Origin: Candidatus Sulfotelmatobacter sp.
GTDB lineage: Bacteria; Acidobacteriota; Terriglobia; Terriglobales; Acidobacteriaceae
DNA length: 6,091 nt
Assembly (NCBI GenBank): GCA_030049565.1
Contig: JASIKQ010000024.1
Coordinates: forward strand, 1-6,091
Direction of reading: 5' to 3'
Shown one piece after another: positions 5,541-6,091 of this stretch. The notes under the pieces were generated by a model. That model saw nothing but the letters and a program-made list of their open reading frames with translations. It searched no databases and was not told the origin of the DNA. A program made the position numbers and the translations under genes. Position 1 is the first letter of the stretch; every line of letters begins with the position of its first letter.

Positions 5541-6091
5541 TTACTTCGCTTTGAAAGTGAAATCGGTGGTGGCTGGCTTGCCCGCCGCTACCGTTACTTT
5601 TTGCGTCTGCGTGCCATAAGTTTCCTGCCAGGCGGTTACCGTGTAGCTGCCGGGTGGCACGTTGTTGATGGTGTAGTTGCCGTGCGCATCGGTGGTCGCG
5701 TAGGGCCCTTTTACCACCGCGAACCAGGCATGCATCCAGGGATGAATGTTGCATTGCACCGGGATAAATTCCGCAGCCTTCCAGCTTTTCTCAACTGGAC
5801 CGGCGCCCGGAGGTTGAGACTGATTAAACGGAATGTTGCCGGTCATGGCGTTAGGGTTCGGGTGAATGTTGTGCCCGGTTTGATCGCTGGTAGTCACCTT
5901 GAATGTCTGGCCCACATTCAGCGCCAGCACGTGGGGTAGATAAACACAGTTTTTCTGATCGAATACCGGCTCTGTTGCTGGGGCCGGCATGGTGCCGCTC
6001 CAGCCCTCGGAGATGTAGAGAACCACATTCTGCAAGCCGCCATTCGCGCCTACCACCACTGCTTCCGAGTGCGCGGGAGCGTTGGCGGTGG
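5541..6091 (-). CDS. Periplasmic cupredoxin-like protein with carboxypeptidase-regulatory-like C-terminus (5' partial)
   Basis: The frame stays open to the window edge at 6091, so the start and any signal peptide lie outside; an internal GTG at 6059 is not a convincing start. Numbering from that codon, residues ~35-115 look like a cupredoxin: a 'PHV' strand, then 'HNIH' (His63, His66), then 'CNIHPWM' (Cys103, His106, Met109). The His / Cys-x2-His-x2-Met pattern fits a type-1 mononuclear copper site. Residues ~115-170 resemble a carboxypeptidase regulatory-like beta-sandwich ('GNYTINNVPPGSYTVTAW'). No membrane helix is visible in the part seen. It ends with TAA 94 nt before coxB and is probably co-transcribed with it. 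Proteins of this make-up are often annotated as carboxypeptidase regulatory-like or methylamine-utilisation-like, without known function. Electron donation to, or copper supply for, the oxidase is inference from position and ligands only. Copper binding could also be purely structural. Confidence 0.75.
   Translation of the reverse strand, partial: TANAPAHSEAVVVGANGGLQNVVLYISEGWSGTMPAPATEPVFDQKNCVYLPHVLALNVGQTFKVTTSDQTGHNIHPNPNAMTGNIPFNQSQPPGAGPVEKSWKAAEFIPVQCNIHPWMHAWFAVVKGPYATTDAHGNYTINNVPPGSYTVTAWQETYGTQTQKVTVAAGKPATTDFTFKAK

Noticed and set aside
1..6091. Mobile element, CRISPR array, tRNA or other structured RNA gene
   Set aside because: No transposase-like frame, no regularly spaced repeats and no RNA-like fold were seen; coding genes fill nearly the whole window.

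Overview
The window is a stretch of one aerobic respiration operon, read entirely on the minus strand (from high to low coordinates). It encodes an A-type heme-copper oxygen reductase (cytochrome c oxidase) plus accessory genes. Transcription order is: a periplasmic copper protein with a carboxypeptidase-regulatory-like tail (cut by the window edge at 6091), subunit II with a CuA site (coxB), subunit I (coxA), subunit III (coxC), a small subunit IV-like membrane protein, a second divergent subunit III, a small CxxC membrane protein, and heme O synthase (ctaB, cut by the window edge at 1). All seven spacers are short (5 to 94 nt) and no gene on the plus strand is credible, so co-transcription is likely. 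No promoter, tRNA, rRNA, mobile element or CRISPR array is visible.

Organism: the gene order, the short extra CxxC gene next to ctaB, the cupredoxin/CarboxypepD_reg-like protein next to coxB, and the style of the subunit I and II sequences suggest Acidobacteriota (Terriglobia-like). This is inference from recalled family resemblance, not from a search. The bacterium is at least facultatively aerobic and has a Gram-negative type of envelope.

How the genes work together: CtaB makes heme O, the precursor of heme A for subunit I. Subunit II takes electrons at CuA and passes them to heme a and the heme a3-CuB centre in subunit I, where O2 is reduced. Subunits III and IV are structural or stabilising partners. 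The copper protein could be an electron donor or copper carrier, and the CxxC protein could help assembly; both roles are inferred.

The core redox ligands are all present, but several supporting residues known from Paracoccus, Rhodobacter and bovine enzymes are replaced. These are the K-channel lysine of subunit I (Ala366 here), the K-channel entry glutamate of subunit II (apparently Val86), two of three Mg/Mn-site ligands (Ala416 in subunit I, Gln234 in subunit II), and the electron-entry tryptophan of subunit II (Phe130). The D-channel is intact. Together with an extra N-terminal membrane segment and an Asp-rich insertion in subunit II, and a second subunit III lacking two acidic residues, this marks a divergent oxidase subfamily. 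The two uncharacterised accessory proteins are the best candidates for undescribed biology.
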